The notes under the pieces are model-generated. The model saw only the letters and a program-made list of their open reading frames with translations, had not been told where the DNA came from and did not search any database. 64,000 nucleotides of DNA. It comes from Nocardioides solisilvae. GTDB lineage: Bacteria > Actinomycetota > Actinomycetes > Propionibacteriales > Nocardioidaceae. Of this stretch, positions 41,980 through 51,246 are shown one piece after another. The stretch is taken from contig NZ_QHKX01000002.1 of NCBI RefSeq assembly GCF_003194625.1, positions 868,001 through 932,000 on the forward strand, read 5' to 3'. Position 1 is the first letter of the stretch, and each line of letters starts with the position of its first letter. Made by a program: the position numbers and the translations under genes.

Positions 41980-42384
41980 ATGGGTTACCAGGTGCAGAAG
42001 ACCGACGAGGAGTGGCGGGCCGAGCTGTCCCCCGAGGAGTACGCGATCCTGCGGCAGGCCGGCACCGAGCGGCCCTTCACCGGCGAGTACAACGACACCG
42101 ACACGGCCGGCACCTACTCCTGCCGGGCCTGCGGCCACGAGCTCTTCGAGTCGGAGACCAAGTTCCACTCCGGCTGCGGGTGGCCCAGCTTCTACCAGCC
42201 CGTGACGGACACCATCGAGTACGTCGAGGACAACTCCCACGGGATGAAGCGGGTCGAGGTGCGCTGCGCCAGCTGCGGGTCGCACCTGGGCCACGTCTTC
42301 CCCGACGGCTACGGCACGCCGACCGGCGACCGCTACTGCATCAACAGCCTCAGCCTCACGCTCAAGCCCGCCGACGCCCCCTGA
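41980..42384 (+). CDS. msrB: Peptide-methionine (R)-S-oxide reductase
   Basis: A 134-residue MsrB, repairing R-methionine sulfoxide. Two zinc-binding CxxC pairs are visible (SCRACG at about residues 47-50 and CASCGSH at about 93-96). The catalytic cysteine is in [10 protein letters not shown] near residue 122, and [14 protein letters not shown] carries the resolving/substrate region. Length is normal. The gene is flanked by divergent PolDom and a convergent lipoprotein gene, so it is a single-gene unit with a leaderless start. Confidence 0.95.
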   Translation: MGYQVQKTDEEWRAELSPEEYAILRQAGTERPFTGEYNDTDTAGTYSCRACGHELFESETKFHSGCGWPSFYQPVTDTIEYVEDNSHGMKRVEVRCASCGSHLGHVFPDGYGTPTGDRYCINSLSLTLKPADAP

Positions 42385-42396
42385 GGCCGGCCGGCC

Positions 42397-43302
42397 TCAC
42401 TCCTCCTCGTCGGTGACGGGGACGAGGACCGGGCGCACCTCGATCCGGCCGTCGCCGTGCTCGGCGTCGACCCACGCCTGGATCGAGCCGTCGTCGTGCA
42501 GCACGGTCAGGGCGACCACGTCGCCGAACGCCGAGCTGTCCAGCACGCCCGGCAGCTCCTGCAGGTCGGTGGTCAGCGCCACGAGCTCGTCCTCGGTGAA
42601 GCGGGCCTCCTGCACGCAAAGCGGACCGCCCCAGGTGCGACGCAGGGTCTTCTCCGCCCTCGCCACGTCCTGGGTCACCCGGACGTTGACGACCGTCTCC
42701 TCCGGCTTGGTGATGTCGTTCGTGTCGAGCCACGCCTCCGCGTAGCCCGGGAGCTGGCCGGCCCGTCGCAGCACCTCGTCGAGGGTGGCGCCCGACGTCC
42801 TCGCCGGGTCCTCGACCTGCCAGCCGCCGGCGGGCTCGGGGCACGGCGTCCCGGGGGTCTCGTCGCCCGGCCACTCCCCGTCGTAGCCGGCGGCGGGCAC
42901 CGCCTCGGTGACCTCCAGGACGGTGCCGTCCCACGTCCCGGTGAGCGCGAAGTCCCCCCACCGGACGCCGCCGGTCGACTCGTGCTCGGGGTGCTCCTCC
43001 CACTCCCAGCCCTCGAGCCGGGTGCCCTCGCACTGCGGGGGCAGCGACTCCGCGGCGCCGCCCAGGCAGGCCACGGGCTGGTCGCCCTGGTCCAGGACCA
43101 GCACGGGGCCGAGCGTCGTGACCTCGCCCTCGGCCGCCGGGACGGCCGTCGGCGAGGTCGGCGCCGACGGGGTCGGGTCGTCGGCGACCGGGTCGTCCGC
43201 CCCGCAGGCCGTCAGGGCGAGCAGGGCCACTAGGAGGGCCGCCACGGGGGCGACCACGGGGGCGACGGGGGTGCTGGCGAGGCGGCGCACGCGACGGGAC
43301 AT
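42397..43302 (-). CDS. Lipoprotein of unknown function
   Basis: A 301-residue exported protein with a lipoprotein signal: basic MSRRVRRL, a hydrophobic run ALLVALLALTAC with the lipobox LTAC (Cys at about residue 33), then a Thr/Pro linker (DDPTPSAPTSPTAVP). The mature part is acidic, contains four further cysteines (two CLGG/PPQCEG-like, PCPEP, PLCVQ) and regular beta strands, with no domain I recognise. It would be anchored to the outer face of the membrane. It ends 12 bases from the convergent msrB stop. Confidence 0.75.
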   Translation of the reverse strand: MSRRVRRLASTPVAPVVAPVAALLVALLALTACGADDPVADDPTPSAPTSPTAVPAAEGEVTTLGPVLVLDQGDQPVACLGGAAESLPPQCEGTRLEGWEWEEHPEHESTGGVRWGDFALTGTWDGTVLEVTEAVPAAGYDGEWPGDETPGTPCPEPAGGWQVEDPARTSGATLDEVLRRAGQLPGYAEAWLDTNDITKPEETVVNVRVTQDVARAEKTLRRTWGGPLCVQEARFTEDELVALTTDLQELPGVLDSSAFGDVVALTVLHDDGSIQAWVDAEHGDGRIEVRPVLVPVTDEEE

Positions 43303-43357
43303 GCCCCGATCATGACGGGTCCGCCCCCGCCGCGGGAGCCCCGCCTCGGGAGAGGTG

Positions 43358-44068
43358 TCAGGGCAGGCGGGTGAGCAGGTCGGCGACCGACGCGCGGGAG
43401 CCGGTGTAGAACGGCACCTCCTCGCGCACGTGGCGGCGCGCCTCGGAGGCCCGCAGGTGCCGCATCAGGTCGACGATCCGGTGCAGCTCGTCGGCCTCGA
43501 AGGCGAGCATCCACTCGTAGTCGCCGAGCGCGAAGCTGGCGACCGTGTTGGCCCGCACGTCGGCGTACCCGCGCGCCATCTGGCCGTGCTCGGCGAGCAT
43601 CTGGCGGCGCTCGGAGTCCTCCAGCAGGTACCACTCGTAGGAGCGGACGAACGGGTAGACGCAGATGTGCGCCCGCGGCGTCTCGTCGGCGAGGAAGGCC
43701 GGGATGTGGCTGCGGTTGAACTCGGCCGGGCGGTGCAGCGCCATCTGCGACCAGACCGGGTCGAGCCGGTGGCCGAACGCCGTGCGACGGAACGCGTTGT
43801 AGGCGGCCTGGAGCTGCTCGCTCTCCTCGGCGTGCCACCACACCATCACGTCGGCGTCGGCGCGCAGCCCGCTCACGTCGTAGGTGCCCCGGACCACCAC
43901 GTCGTCGGCGGCGAGCTTGGCGAAGAGCTCCTCGACCTCGGCGGCCTCGGCGGCGCGGTCGGCGTCCCCGATCAGGTCGCGGAGCCTGAAGACCGACCAC
44001 ATCGTGTAGCGGATGGTCTCGTTGAGCTCCTTGAGACGGGCTGCGTGGGTGGGGGCTGCGTCGGTCAT
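43358..44068 (-). CDS. hemQ: Coproheme decarboxylase (HemQ/ChdC)
   Basis: A 236-residue chlorite-dismutase-fold enzyme completing the coproporphyrin-dependent heme route by two oxidative decarboxylations of coproheme. [14 protein letters not shown] opens the fold; [14 protein letters not shown] and [16 protein letters not shown] contain the conserved tyrosine region, and [23 protein letters not shown] closes it. I prefer the ATG at 44068, with CAGAAT seven bases ahead suggesting a leaderless message; an ATG nine bases upstream has a GGGAG site. hemY and hemE are on the same strand further right, though not contiguous. Confidence 0.92.
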   Translation of the reverse strand: MTDAAPTHAARLKELNETIRYTMWSVFRLRDLIGDADRAAEAAEVEELFAKLAADDVVVRGTYDVSGLRADADVMVWWHAEESEQLQAAYNAFRRTAFGHRLDPVWSQMALHRPAEFNRSHIPAFLADETPRAHICVYPFVRSYEWYLLEDSERRQMLAEHGQMARGYADVRANTVASFALGDYEWMLAFEADELHRIVDLMRHLRASEARRHVREEVPFYTGSRASVADLLTRLP

Positions 44069-44178
44069 GTGAGCCATTCTGCTCCCATGACCCAGGTCAC
44101 GCCGAGCCGGTCCCGGTCCGGGGCGGACCCCGACCGGACCGGGCACGGAAGATCGGGCGGCGGGGCACCGACCCGCCC

Positions 44179-44184
44179 TAGCGT
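44179..44184 (+). promoter_or_regulatory. -10 element for leaderless AraC-family gene
   Basis: TAGCGT ends seven bases before the GTG at 44191, so the message would start at the first base of the start codon. Confidence 0.5.
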
Positions 44185-44190
44185 GGACGT

Positions 44191-45054
44191 GTGATCGCAG
44201 CACTGAACCAGGTCGTGGCGGCCGTCGAGGAGCACCTCGACGCCGAGCTCGACGTGCCCGCGCTGGCCCGTCGGCTCGGCACCACCGAGTACCACCTGCG
44301 CCGGATCTTCTCGGCGCTGGCCGGCATGCCGCTCTCGGAGTACGTGCGTCGCCGGCGGATGACCGTCGCGGCGCAACAGCTCCTGACCGGCGACGACGAC
44401 CTGCTCACCGTCGCGGTCCGCCACGGCTACGGCTCCACCGAGGCCTTCAGCCGCGCCTTCCGTGGCGTGCACGGCGCCGGCCCAGGCGACGTACGCCGCG
44501 ACGGCGGGCCGCTCCGGTCACAGGCACCCCTGCACTTCCACCTCACCGTCACAGGAGGCACCCCCATGGACACCCGCATCGTCGAGAAGCCCTCGTTCCG
44601 CCTCGTCGGCCACGCGACCCGCGTGCCGCTGGTGCACCGCGGCGTCAACCCGCACATCGCCGACTTCGTCGCCTCGATCCCGGCCGAGGAGCACCAGCGC
44701 CTCAAGGCCATGGCCGAGGGCGAACCGGCCGGGCTGCTGGCCGTCACCGACGGCCTCGAGCCCGACGCCCCCGAGGGCAGCGAGCTCACCTACCTGCACG
44801 GCGTCGCCACCCGCCAGGACGCCGGCGACCTCGACGTGGTCGACGTACCCGCGCTCACCTGGGCCGTCTTCCGCTCCTCGGGCGCGCACCCGCAGGCCCT
44901 GCAGGACATGTGGGCGGCGACCGCCACCGAGTGGTTCCCCTCGAACCCGTGGCGACTCGTGCCGGGGCCGACGATCACCGCGGTCCTCGAGCGCGCCGCC
45001 GACTTCTCCGCCGCCACCTGCGAGATCTGGATGCCGGTCGAGCCCGACCGCTGA
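44191..45054 (+). CDS. AraC-family regulator with C-terminal GyrI-like effector domain
   Basis: A 287-residue transcription factor. Residues 1-110 hold the AraC double helix-turn-helix ([22 protein letters not shown], then [24 protein letters not shown]). After a short linker, residues about 125-287 are a GyrI-like/AraC effector-binding domain ([50 protein letters not shown]), the arrangement of Rob/BmrR-type multidrug sensors. It presumably responds to a small hydrophobic or cationic ligand. The following membrane protein gene is 78 bases downstream with its own promoter. Confidence 0.87.
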   Translation: MIAALNQVVAAVEEHLDAELDVPALARRLGTTEYHLRRIFSALAGMPLSEYVRRRRMTVAAQQLLTGDDDLLTVAVRHGYGSTEAFSRAFRGVHGAGPGDVRRDGGPLRSQAPLHFHLTVTGGTPMDTRIVEKPSFRLVGHATRVPLVHRGVNPHIADFVASIPAEEHQRLKAMAEGEPAGLLAVTDGLEPDAPEGSELTYLHGVATRQDAGDLDVVDVPALTWAVFRSSGAHPQALQDMWAATATEWFPSNPWRLVPGPTITAVLERAADFSAATCEIWMPVEPDR

Positions 45055-45132
45055 CGCGCGGTCGACGATCTGCACAGGACCTCCACGACTTCCCCTCCAC
45101 CTCCCCCGGGGCGCGGCCCTAGCGTGGCGCTC

Positions 45133-45519
45133 ATGACGACCACCACGAGCACCGCGACCGCTCCGGCCGGCCCCACCGCCCACCGGCTCGGCCTCGCCCT
45201 GACCCTGGGCACCCTGCTCGCGCTCGTGCTCGGGGCCGGGGCACTGGGGATCGTCGGCGAGGGCGGCGCCCCCGACCGGGCCTACGTCATGGTGCCGGTC
45301 GTGGTGCTGCTCGGCTCCGCGCTGGCGCGGCTTCGGGCGGCCCCGATGGTCGCGGTGGCGCTGGCCGCCGCGCTCACCCAGGTCGTGGTGACGGCGACCC
45401 TGCTGCTGGCCGAGGTGCACGTGGCGGCCGGCGGCAACGTGCCCGACGTCCTGATGGTCAACGCGGGGTACGCCGCCGGCTTCCTCGTCGCCGCCGGGCT
45501 CTTCCGCCGCGCGTCGTAG
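45133..45519 (+). CDS. Small membrane protein of unknown function
   Basis: A 128-residue protein with four predicted helices (LGLALTLGTLLALVLGAGAL, YVMVPVVVLLGSALARL, MVAVALAAALTQVVVTATLL, VNAGYAAGFLVAAGLF). No family recognised. TAGCGT ends seven bases before the ATG at 45133, giving a one-base leader. It is downstream of the AraC-type regulator and ends in front of a long hairpin shared with the convergent hemY. Confidence 0.6.
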   Translation: MTTTTSTATAPAGPTAHRLGLALTLGTLLALVLGAGALGIVGEGGAPDRAYVMVPVVVLLGSALARLRAAPMVAVALAAALTQVVVTATLLLAEVHVAAGGNVPDVLMVNAGYAAGFLVAAGLFRRAS

Positions 45520-45532
45520 CGCAGCGCCCCCG

Positions 45533-45584
45533 CGGGACGTCATCAACCCCGGTCGTCGGAGCGACCCGCCCTGATGACGTCCCG
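45533..45584. terminator. Long hairpin between convergent membrane gene and hemY
   Basis: CGGGACGTCATCA (45533-45545) pairs perfectly over 13 bases with TGATGACGTCCCG (45572-45584); inside, GGTCG (45551-45555) pairs with CGACC (45562-45566). The left arm includes the hemY stop and the right arm its last codons. It starts 13 bases after the plus-strand stop, a good place for a terminator of that gene. Confidence 0.55.
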
Positions 45585-46958
45585 GGGAGGAGCCGCGAGG
45601 AGGCGTGCGACGGCCAGTCGGGCGGACGCGACGACCGCGGGGATCCCGACCCCGTCGTACGCCGCCCCGGCGACCGCGACGCCGGCCGGCAGGGCCGCGC
45701 GGACCCGGGCGACCCGGTCGAGGTGGCCGACGGCGTACTGCGGCAGGCCGCCGCCCCAGCGCTGGACGTGGGTGTCCACCGGGACGGCGCGCAGGCCCGT
45801 CGCGTCGGCGAGCTCGGCCAGCGACCAGGCGACGAGCTCCGCGTCGCTGGCCTGGAGGGCCACCTCCTCGCCGTGCCGGCCGAGCGAGGTGCGCAGGTGG
45901 ACGACCCCCTCGGCGGCCCCCGCTGCCCGGACCCAGCCCCACTTGGCGAACGAGAAGGTGGAGGCCTTGATCCGGCGACCGTCCACGGGCGGCACGAGGA
46001 AGCCCGACGACCCCGACGCCTCCAGCACGGCCACGTCCGCGGCGCGGAAGGCGAAGGTCACCACGGCCATCGAGGCGTGCTCGATCCCGGCGAGCTCCGC
46101 GGCGGCGCCGGGGGCGAGGTCGGCGAGCAGCCGGGCGGTCGGGGCGGCCGGGGTGGCGAGGAGGACCGCGGACGCCTCCACCAGCCGCGGGGCGGTGGTC
46201 GGCCCCACGGTGAGGGCGAAGCCGGTCGGGGTCGGGAGCAGCTCGCGGACCGTCTGGCCGGTCCGCACGTCCAGCCCCTCGGCGAGGGCCGCGGGCAGCC
46301 GGCCCATGCCACCGGGGATGCCGGCGAAGACGGGCAGGTCGTAGGTGGTGGGGATCGCGGCGCCCTGCTCCAGCAGCGAGCCGCGCTCGGCGAACGCCAC
46401 CAGCTGGGGCACCGAGGCCCGCGCCGAGAGTCGGCGGGCGTGCCCGGCGTACACCCCGCCCAGCAGCGGCTCGACCAGCCGGTCGACCACCTCGTCGCCG
46501 AACCGCGCCGCCACCAGGTCGCCCACGGAGACGTCCCCCTCCACGGCGGTGGGCGGCAGCGAGGGCTCCTGCCGGACCCGGGCGAGGCCGGCGTCGGAGA
46601 GCACCCCCGAGGCCGCGAGCGCGTCGAGGTCGAGCGGGACGCCCATCAGGGAGCGGGGCAGCGGGCGCAGAGCGCCCCGGGTCCAGATCCGGGAGGAGGC
46701 CACGGTCGGGTGCTCGACGGGCAGCCCGACCTCGCGGGCCAGCTCCACGCCCTCGGGCCGACGGTTGAGCATCGCCTCGGCGCCCACGTCGACCGGCACC
46801 CCGGCCACCGGGGCCCGGCGCAGCTTGCCGCCCACCTCGGGCGAGCCCTCGAGGACGACGACCTCGCGGCCGGCCGCGACCAGGAGCCGGGCGGCCGCGA
46901 GGCCGGCGATCCCGGCCCCGACCACCACGACCCGACCCTTCGGCGACTCCTGCTCCAT
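45543..46958 (-). CDS. hemY: Coproporphyrinogen III oxidase/protoporphyrinogen oxidase (HemY/CgoX)
   Basis: A 471-residue FAD enzyme oxidising coproporphyrinogen III to coproporphyrin III in Gram-positive heme synthesis. The dinucleotide motif is VVVVGAGIAGLAAARLLVAAG (residues 9-29); VLEGSPEVGGKLR follows, and the C-terminal FAD contact is AVAGAAYDGVGIPAVVASA. Pairing with hemQ and hemE, and the absence of a HemN/HemG set nearby, support the coproporphyrin-dependent assignment. It ends inside a long terminator-like hairpin. Confidence 0.92.
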   Translation of the reverse strand: MEQESPKGRVVVVGAGIAGLAAARLLVAAGREVVVLEGSPEVGGKLRRAPVAGVPVDVGAEAMLNRRPEGVELAREVGLPVEHPTVASSRIWTRGALRPLPRSLMGVPLDLDALAASGVLSDAGLARVRQEPSLPPTAVEGDVSVGDLVAARFGDEVVDRLVEPLLGGVYAGHARRLSARASVPQLVAFAERGSLLEQGAAIPTTYDLPVFAGIPGGMGRLPAALAEGLDVRTGQTVRELLPTPTGFALTVGPTTAPRLVEASAVLLATPAAPTARLLADLAPGAAAELAGIEHASMAVVTFAFRAADVAVLEASGSSGFLVPPVDGRRIKASTFSFAKWGWVRAAGAAEGVVHLRTSLGRHGEEVALQASDAELVAWSLAELADATGLRAVPVDTHVQRWGGGLPQYAVGHLDRVARVRAALPAGVAVAGAAYDGVGIPAVVASARLAVARLLAAPPRDVIRAGRSDDRG

Positions 46959-46981
46959 GCCCCCAATCTCTCAGACGCGGC

Positions 46982-48355
46982 TCACACCCTGACCGGGGGC
47001 TCGGGCGCCCGCCAACCGGGGACCGGAGCCTCCGCGCCGGGGCGCGCCCCGACCGCCTCGAGCGTGTCGAGGTCGAGCCCGCGCGTCTCGGGGAGGAACC
47101 GCGCGCAGGTCAGCGAGAGCGCCGCGACGGCGACGTTGTAGGTGGCCACCCACCACAGGGTGCCGTCACCGCGGGCGACCAGCCAGGCCGCGATCAGCGG
47201 CGTCAGCCCCGAGGCCACGATCCCGGAGACCTGGTAGAGCGTGCTGAGCGCGGTGTAGCGGTAGCGGGTCTCGAAGAGCTCGGACCAGAACGACGCCAGC
47301 GGCCCGTAGACCACGCCGTAGATCACGCCCAGCCCCACCACGAAGGTGACGAAGATGGCCGCCCGGCTCTCCGACTGGACCATCGCGGCGGCCGGGAAGG
47401 CGAAGAGCAGCGCGATCCAGGCGCCGAGCCGGTAGACGGGCTTGCGGCCGAGGCGGTCCGACCAGGCCCCGGCGAGCGGCACCAGCACCACGCCGAGGAA
47501 GGACCCGACCACGATCCCCTGCAGCGCCCAGTCGCGGGGCAGCCCGAGGTTGGTCACCACGTAGGCCAGCAGGTAGACGGAGAAGAGGTTGAAGGTGAAG
47601 CCCTCGACGAGACGCGTGCCCATCCCGAGCAGGAGCGGCCGCGGCTGGCTGGCCAGCAGGTCCTTCAGCGGCAGCCGGGAGACCTCCTCGGCCTCCTGCA
47701 CCTTGGCGAAGGCCGGGGTCTCCATCACCGAGAGCCGGATCCAGGCACCGATGCCGAGCAGGAAGATGCTCGCCACGAAGCAGGCGCGCCAGCCCCAGGC
47801 GAGGAACTGCTCCTCGGGCAGCAGCCCCGCGATCGAGAAGGCCAGGGCGGCGAGGAACATCCCGCCCGGCACCCCGATGTGGGCGAAGCTGCCGAAGAAG
47901 CCGCGTCGCCGCGCGGGGGCGTACTCGACCGCCATCAGCACGGCGCCGCCGTACTCCCCGCCCACGCCGATCCCCTGCAGCACCCGGAGCACGACGAGCA
48001 GGACGGGCGCCCAGACCCCGATCTGGTCGTAGGTGGGCAGCAGGCCGATGAGGACCGTGCCGACACCCATGATGAGCAGCGTGAGCAGCAGCATCTGCTT
48101 GCGGCCGATCCGGTCTCCGAAGTGGCCGAAGACCACCCCGCCGAGCGGGCGGGCCAGGAAGCCGACGGCGAAGGTGCCGAAGGCGGCGAACTGCGCTGCC
48201 GGGCCGTCGAGGCCGTTGAAGTAGAGCTTGTCGAAGACGACCGCGGCGGCGGTGCCGTAGAGGAAGAAGTCGTACCACTCGATGGTGGCACCGACCGCGG
48301 AGGCGACCGCGACCTTGCGCGGGCTGGCGGTCGCCGCGCCGACGGCCGACCTCAT
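46982..48355 (-). CDS. MHS-family MFS transporter
   Basis: A 457-residue permease with about 12 helices of the metabolite:H+ symporter branch (ProP/KgtP/ShiA-like). The signature is ATIEWYDFFLYGTAAAVVF at the first helix, then GGVVFGHFGDRIGRKQMLLL (loop 2-3) and GIGVGGEYGGAVLMAVEY. A second GRKP loop (AWSDRLGRKPVYRL) marks helices 8-9. The ATG at 48355 overlaps the stop of the flavin reductase by 4 bases, so it is the third gene of the ssuD-like operon and could import the organosulfur substrate in place of the usual ABC system. Confidence 0.85.
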   Translation of the reverse strand: MRSAVGAATASPRKVAVASAVGATIEWYDFFLYGTAAAVVFDKLYFNGLDGPAAQFAAFGTFAVGFLARPLGGVVFGHFGDRIGRKQMLLLTLLIMGVGTVLIGLLPTYDQIGVWAPVLLVVLRVLQGIGVGGEYGGAVLMAVEYAPARRRGFFGSFAHIGVPGGMFLAALAFSIAGLLPEEQFLAWGWRACFVASIFLLGIGAWIRLSVMETPAFAKVQEAEEVSRLPLKDLLASQPRPLLLGMGTRLVEGFTFNLFSVYLLAYVVTNLGLPRDWALQGIVVGSFLGVVLVPLAGAWSDRLGRKPVYRLGAWIALLFAFPAAAMVQSESRAAIFVTFVVGLGVIYGVVYGPLASFWSELFETRYRYTALSTLYQVSGIVASGLTPLIAAWLVARGDGTLWWVATYNVAVAALSLTCARFLPETRGLDLDTLEAVGARPGAEAPVPGWRAPEPPVRV

Positions 48356-48969
48356 GCCGCGTCCTCGGCGCCGCGCGCGGTCCCGGGCTCGGTCCCGGGC
48401 TCCCCGACGGGCTTGCGGACGGGCTCGCCGTTGATCCGCCCGTCGAGGGCGGCGGGGTCGAGGTCGTCGCGGTGCAGCCGCTTGAAGCCGCTCTCGTGGA
48501 AGACCAGCGGGGCTCGGTCGCCCTCGGCGCAGACGGCGTGCACGCGGAGCAGGACGATCACGTGGTCCCCCGCCTCGACCTCGGCGTGCAGCGAGCAGGT
48601 GAGGCTCGCCACCGCCTCGTCGAGCAGCAGCGCCCCGCCCGCGCTGCTGCGCAGCGCCAGGTCGTCGAACCGCCGGTCCGCGGGCCCGGCGAGCTGGCGG
48701 CAGAGCCGGTCGTGGTGGTCGGCCAGCACGCTGATCCCCAGCTCGCCCGCGTCCCGGAGCACCGGCCAGGTGTTGCTGGTCCGGGCGACCGAGAAGGAGA
48801 CGAGCGGCGGGTCGATGCTCACCGAGGTGAACGAGCTGGCCGCGATCCCGACGAGCTGTCCGCCGACCCGGCCGGCGACGGCGACGACGCCGCTGGGGAA
48901 GGTGCCGAAGACGTCGCGCAGGACGCGCGGGTCCAGGTCGGCGCCCGAGGTCTCGGGGATGACGGTCAT
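48352..48969 (-). CDS. NAD(P)H:flavin oxidoreductase (flavin-reductase-like)
   Basis: A 205-residue flavin reductase-like domain protein: VFGTFPSGVVAVAGRVGGQLVGIAASSFTSVSIDPPLVSF (in two blocks) and NTWPVLRDAGELGISVL are the FMN-binding signatures, and HAEVEAGDHVIVLLRVHAV is the usual beta strand near the C-terminus. It would supply reduced FMN to the adjacent monooxygenase, replacing SsuE. The start and stop overlap both neighbours by 4 bases. The C-terminal 30 residues are a Gly/Glu/Pro-rich tail of low complexity. Confidence 0.86.
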   Translation of the reverse strand: MTVIPETSGADLDPRVLRDVFGTFPSGVVAVAGRVGGQLVGIAASSFTSVSIDPPLVSFSVARTSNTWPVLRDAGELGISVLADHHDRLCRQLAGPADRRFDDLALRSSAGGALLLDEAVASLTCSLHAEVEAGDHVIVLLRVHAVCAEGDRAPLVFHESGFKRLHRDDLDPAALDGRINGEPVRKPVGEPGTEPGTARGAEDAA

Positions 48970-50129
48970 GCCGTCCTCCCCACGGTCGCGAAGGGCACGG
49001 CGGTGCCGCCGCGGACGGCGGGTCGCGGGTCCTTCCACAGGCCGCGTTCTTCGAGGATCGGCAGCACGCCCTCGCCGAAGGTGTAGGCACCCTCGAGGTG
49101 CGGGTAGGCGGAGAGGACGAACTCGGAGATGCCCAGGTCGGCGTACTCGGCGATCCGGTCCGCGACCTCCTCGTGGCTGCCGACCAGCGCGGTGCCCGCG
49201 CCGCCGCGGACCAGGCCGACGCCCGCCCACAGGTTGGGGTGGACCTCCAGGTCGTCGCGGGAGCCGCCGTGCAGGGCGAGCATCCGCTTCTGGCCCTCGG
49301 ACTCGCTCCTGGCGAGCCCGGACTGGACGTCGGCCAGCGTCTGCTCGTCGATCCCGGCGAGCAGTCGGTCGGCCTCCGCCCATGCCTCCTCGGCGGTGTC
49401 GCGGGTGATCGTGTGCAGCCGGATCCCGAACCGGATCGGGCGCCCGTTCCGGGTCTGCTCGGCGTCGGCCAGCGAACGGATCCACTCGATCTTCTCCTTC
49501 ACCTGCGCGGGCGGCTCGCCCCAGGTGAGGTAGACGTCGGCGTGCCGCGCTGCGACCGTGCCCGCGGCCGGCGAGGAGCCGCCGAAGTAGATCTCGGGGA
49601 CCGGGTCCGGGATCTGCGAGAGCTTGGCCGCCTCGACCGAGAGGTGCTCCCCGGAGAAGTCGACGGTCTCGCCCTCCCACAACCGGCGGACGATGGTGAG
49701 GAACTCGTCGGCCCGGGCGTAGCGCGCGTCCTTGTCGAGGAAGTCGCCGAACATCCGCTGCTCGTGCGGCTCGCCACCGGTGACGACGTTGAGCAGCAGC
49801 CGGCCGCCGGTCATGTTCTGGAAGGTGCTGGCCATCTGGGCGGCGAGGTACGGCGCCACGAGGCCGGGGCGGAAGGCGACGAGGAAGCGGAGCCGGTCGG
49901 AGACCTGGCTGAGCATCGCGGTGGAGAGCCATGCGTCCTCGCACCAGGCTCCGGCCGGGGTGAGCGCGGCGTCGAAGCCGGACTGCTCGGCCGCGCGGGC
50001 GACCTGGCCGAGGTAGGGCACGTCGGCCAGGCGGCCGGCGGCGCCGGGGTTGACGCCGTGGCCGCCGCCGACCACGTGGCGGCCGTCGCCGCCGTTGGTG
50101 GGCAGGAACCAGTGGAACTTCAAGGACAT
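48966..50129 (-). CDS. ssuD: FMNH2-dependent alkanesulfonate monooxygenase (SsuD-like)
   Basis: A 387-residue two-component luciferase-like monooxygenase that cleaves C-S bonds of alkanesulfonates to give sulfite and an aldehyde. The match to SsuD is close: LKFHWFLPTNGGDGRHV, AWCEDAWLSTAMLSQVSDRL, LLLNVVTGGEPHEQ, DVYLTWGEPPAQVKEKIEWI, RFGIRLHTITRDTAEEAWAE and LHGGSRDDLEVHPNLWAGVG, the last carrying the active-site His/Arg region. A dimethylsulfone monooxygenase (SfnG-like) role is the alternative. The ATG has GGAGGAA upstream. It is the first gene of a three-gene operon and is divergent from a LysR regulator. Confidence 0.9.
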   Translation of the reverse strand: MSLKFHWFLPTNGGDGRHVVGGGHGVNPGAAGRLADVPYLGQVARAAEQSGFDAALTPAGAWCEDAWLSTAMLSQVSDRLRFLVAFRPGLVAPYLAAQMASTFQNMTGGRLLLNVVTGGEPHEQRMFGDFLDKDARYARADEFLTIVRRLWEGETVDFSGEHLSVEAAKLSQIPDPVPEIYFGGSSPAAGTVAARHADVYLTWGEPPAQVKEKIEWIRSLADAEQTRNGRPIRFGIRLHTITRDTAEEAWAEADRLLAGIDEQTLADVQSGLARSESEGQKRMLALHGGSRDDLEVHPNLWAGVGLVRGGAGTALVGSHEEVADRIAEYADLGISEFVLSAYPHLEGAYTFGEGVLPILEERGLWKDPRPAVRGGTAVPFATVGRTA

Positions 50130-50169
50130 GACTTCCTCCGACGGGGACGACTCTGGTTTGTCTAGTGGC

Positions 50170-50183
50170 TTAATTGACTTTAA
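50170..50183. promoter_or_regulatory. AT-rich dyad in the ssuD-lysR gap
   Basis: TTAA-TTGACT-TTAA at 50170-50183 stands out in a GC-rich background, 41 bases upstream of the ssuD start. It contains a possible -35 (TTGACT) reading plus. A LysR-type activator site for the operon is a reasonable reading, but its orientation is uncertain. Confidence 0.35.
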
Positions 50184-50246
50184 CCCTCCGGGGGCTCCGA
50201 GAGCCCCTCGCCGCCGCGTGGTTCCGCCGACAGGGCGGACGGGAAA

Positions 50247-50270
50247 ACCTATTAAGTCACCTGTTTAGGT
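50247..50270. promoter_or_regulatory. Candidate LysR autoregulatory site
   Basis: ACCTA (50247-50251) and TAGGT (50266-50270) form a dyad with a 14-base centre just upstream of the LysR-type gene. The right arm adjoins the TAGAGT box (50270-50275) whose end is eight bases before the start codon, so binding would cover that gene's promoter. Confidence 0.4.
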
Positions 50271-50282
50271 AGAGTTATGTCC

Positions 50283-51209
50283 ATGCGCGTGGAACAGCTC
50301 GAGTGCCTCCTGGCCGTCACCCGTCACGGATCCCTGCGACGCGCCAGCGAGCACCTGCACCTCTCCCAGCCCGCGCTGAGCGAGTCGGTCACCCGGCTGG
50401 AGCGCGAGCTGGGGGTGACGCTGCTCGACCGGCGCCGCTCCGGCGCCCGCGTCTCCCGGGACGGTCGCGAGCTCCTCCCCCACGTCGAGGCCGTCCTGGA
50501 CGCCGTCGTCCGGCTGCGCGAGGCGGCCGGCGACCGGAGCCTCGGCAGCCGGCTGCTGCGGCTCGGCACGGTCAGCACCGCCACCTCCACCCTGCTCAAC
50601 CCCGTGCTCCGCCGGCTCGCCGCCGAGCACCCCGACAGCCGCGTGGAGGTCGTCAACGGCCGCCAGGACGCCCTGGACGAGCAGCTCCTCACCGGCAGCC
50701 TCGACCTCGGGCTCGTCAACGTCCTCGAGGGGGACGACCCGCCGCCGGGACTCGTCGACGCCCCCCTGCTCACCGGGCCCGTGGTGGTCGTGATGCCCGC
50801 CGACCACCCGCTCGCCGAGCGCCGGCTCGTCCTGGTCGAGGACCTGCGCGCCGAGCCCTTCGTGGCCATGCGCGAGGGCTACCTCATGCACCGCCTCGCG
50901 GTCCGCGCCTTCGAGGACCGCTGGCCCCGCGCCTGCGCCAGCACGGACGGTGCCGAGCTGGGCAAGGCGATGGTCGCCGACGGGGCCGGGCTCACCTTCC
51001 TGCCCCGCTTCAGCGTCGACGGGGACGCGCTGCAGCGTGCCGGCGCGATCACCCACCGACCGCTCGCCGGGCTCGACGTCCGCGTCCACCTCGTGCTGCG
51101 CACGCGCGTCCACGACCGGCGCACCCCGCACCTGGAGCGCCTCCACTCCCTGCTCCGCGAGCGGGCCGCGACCCTGTCGCAGCCCGACGCCGGCGACCGG
51201 ATCGCCTGA
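50283..51209 (+). CDS. LysR-family transcriptional regulator
   Basis: A 308-residue LTTR. The N-terminal winged helix is VEQLECLLAVTRHGSLRRAS, then LHLSQPALSESVTRLERELG and LLDRRRSGARVSRDG; the C-terminal effector domain follows (VLRRLAAEHPDSRVEVVNGR, LLTGSLDLGLVNVLEG). I choose the ATG at 50283, one codon pair after an earlier ATG at 50277, because TAGAGT is placed for a one-base leader. Divergence from ssuD suggests it controls sulfur-source use (a Cbl/SsuR-like role), which is inference from position. Confidence 0.88.
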   Translation: MRVEQLECLLAVTRHGSLRRASEHLHLSQPALSESVTRLERELGVTLLDRRRSGARVSRDGRELLPHVEAVLDAVVRLREAAGDRSLGSRLLRLGTVSTATSTLLNPVLRRLAAEHPDSRVEVVNGRQDALDEQLLTGSLDLGLVNVLEGDDPPPGLVDAPLLTGPVVVVMPADHPLAERRLVLVEDLRAEPFVAMREGYLMHRLAVRAFEDRWPRACASTDGAELGKAMVADGAGLTFLPRFSVDGDALQRAGAITHRPLAGLDVRVHLVLRTRVHDRRTPHLERLHSLLRERAATLSQPDAGDRIA

Positions 51210-51246
51210 CGCGGAACCGCCGCGCCCGCGCCGACGTCGTACGGCC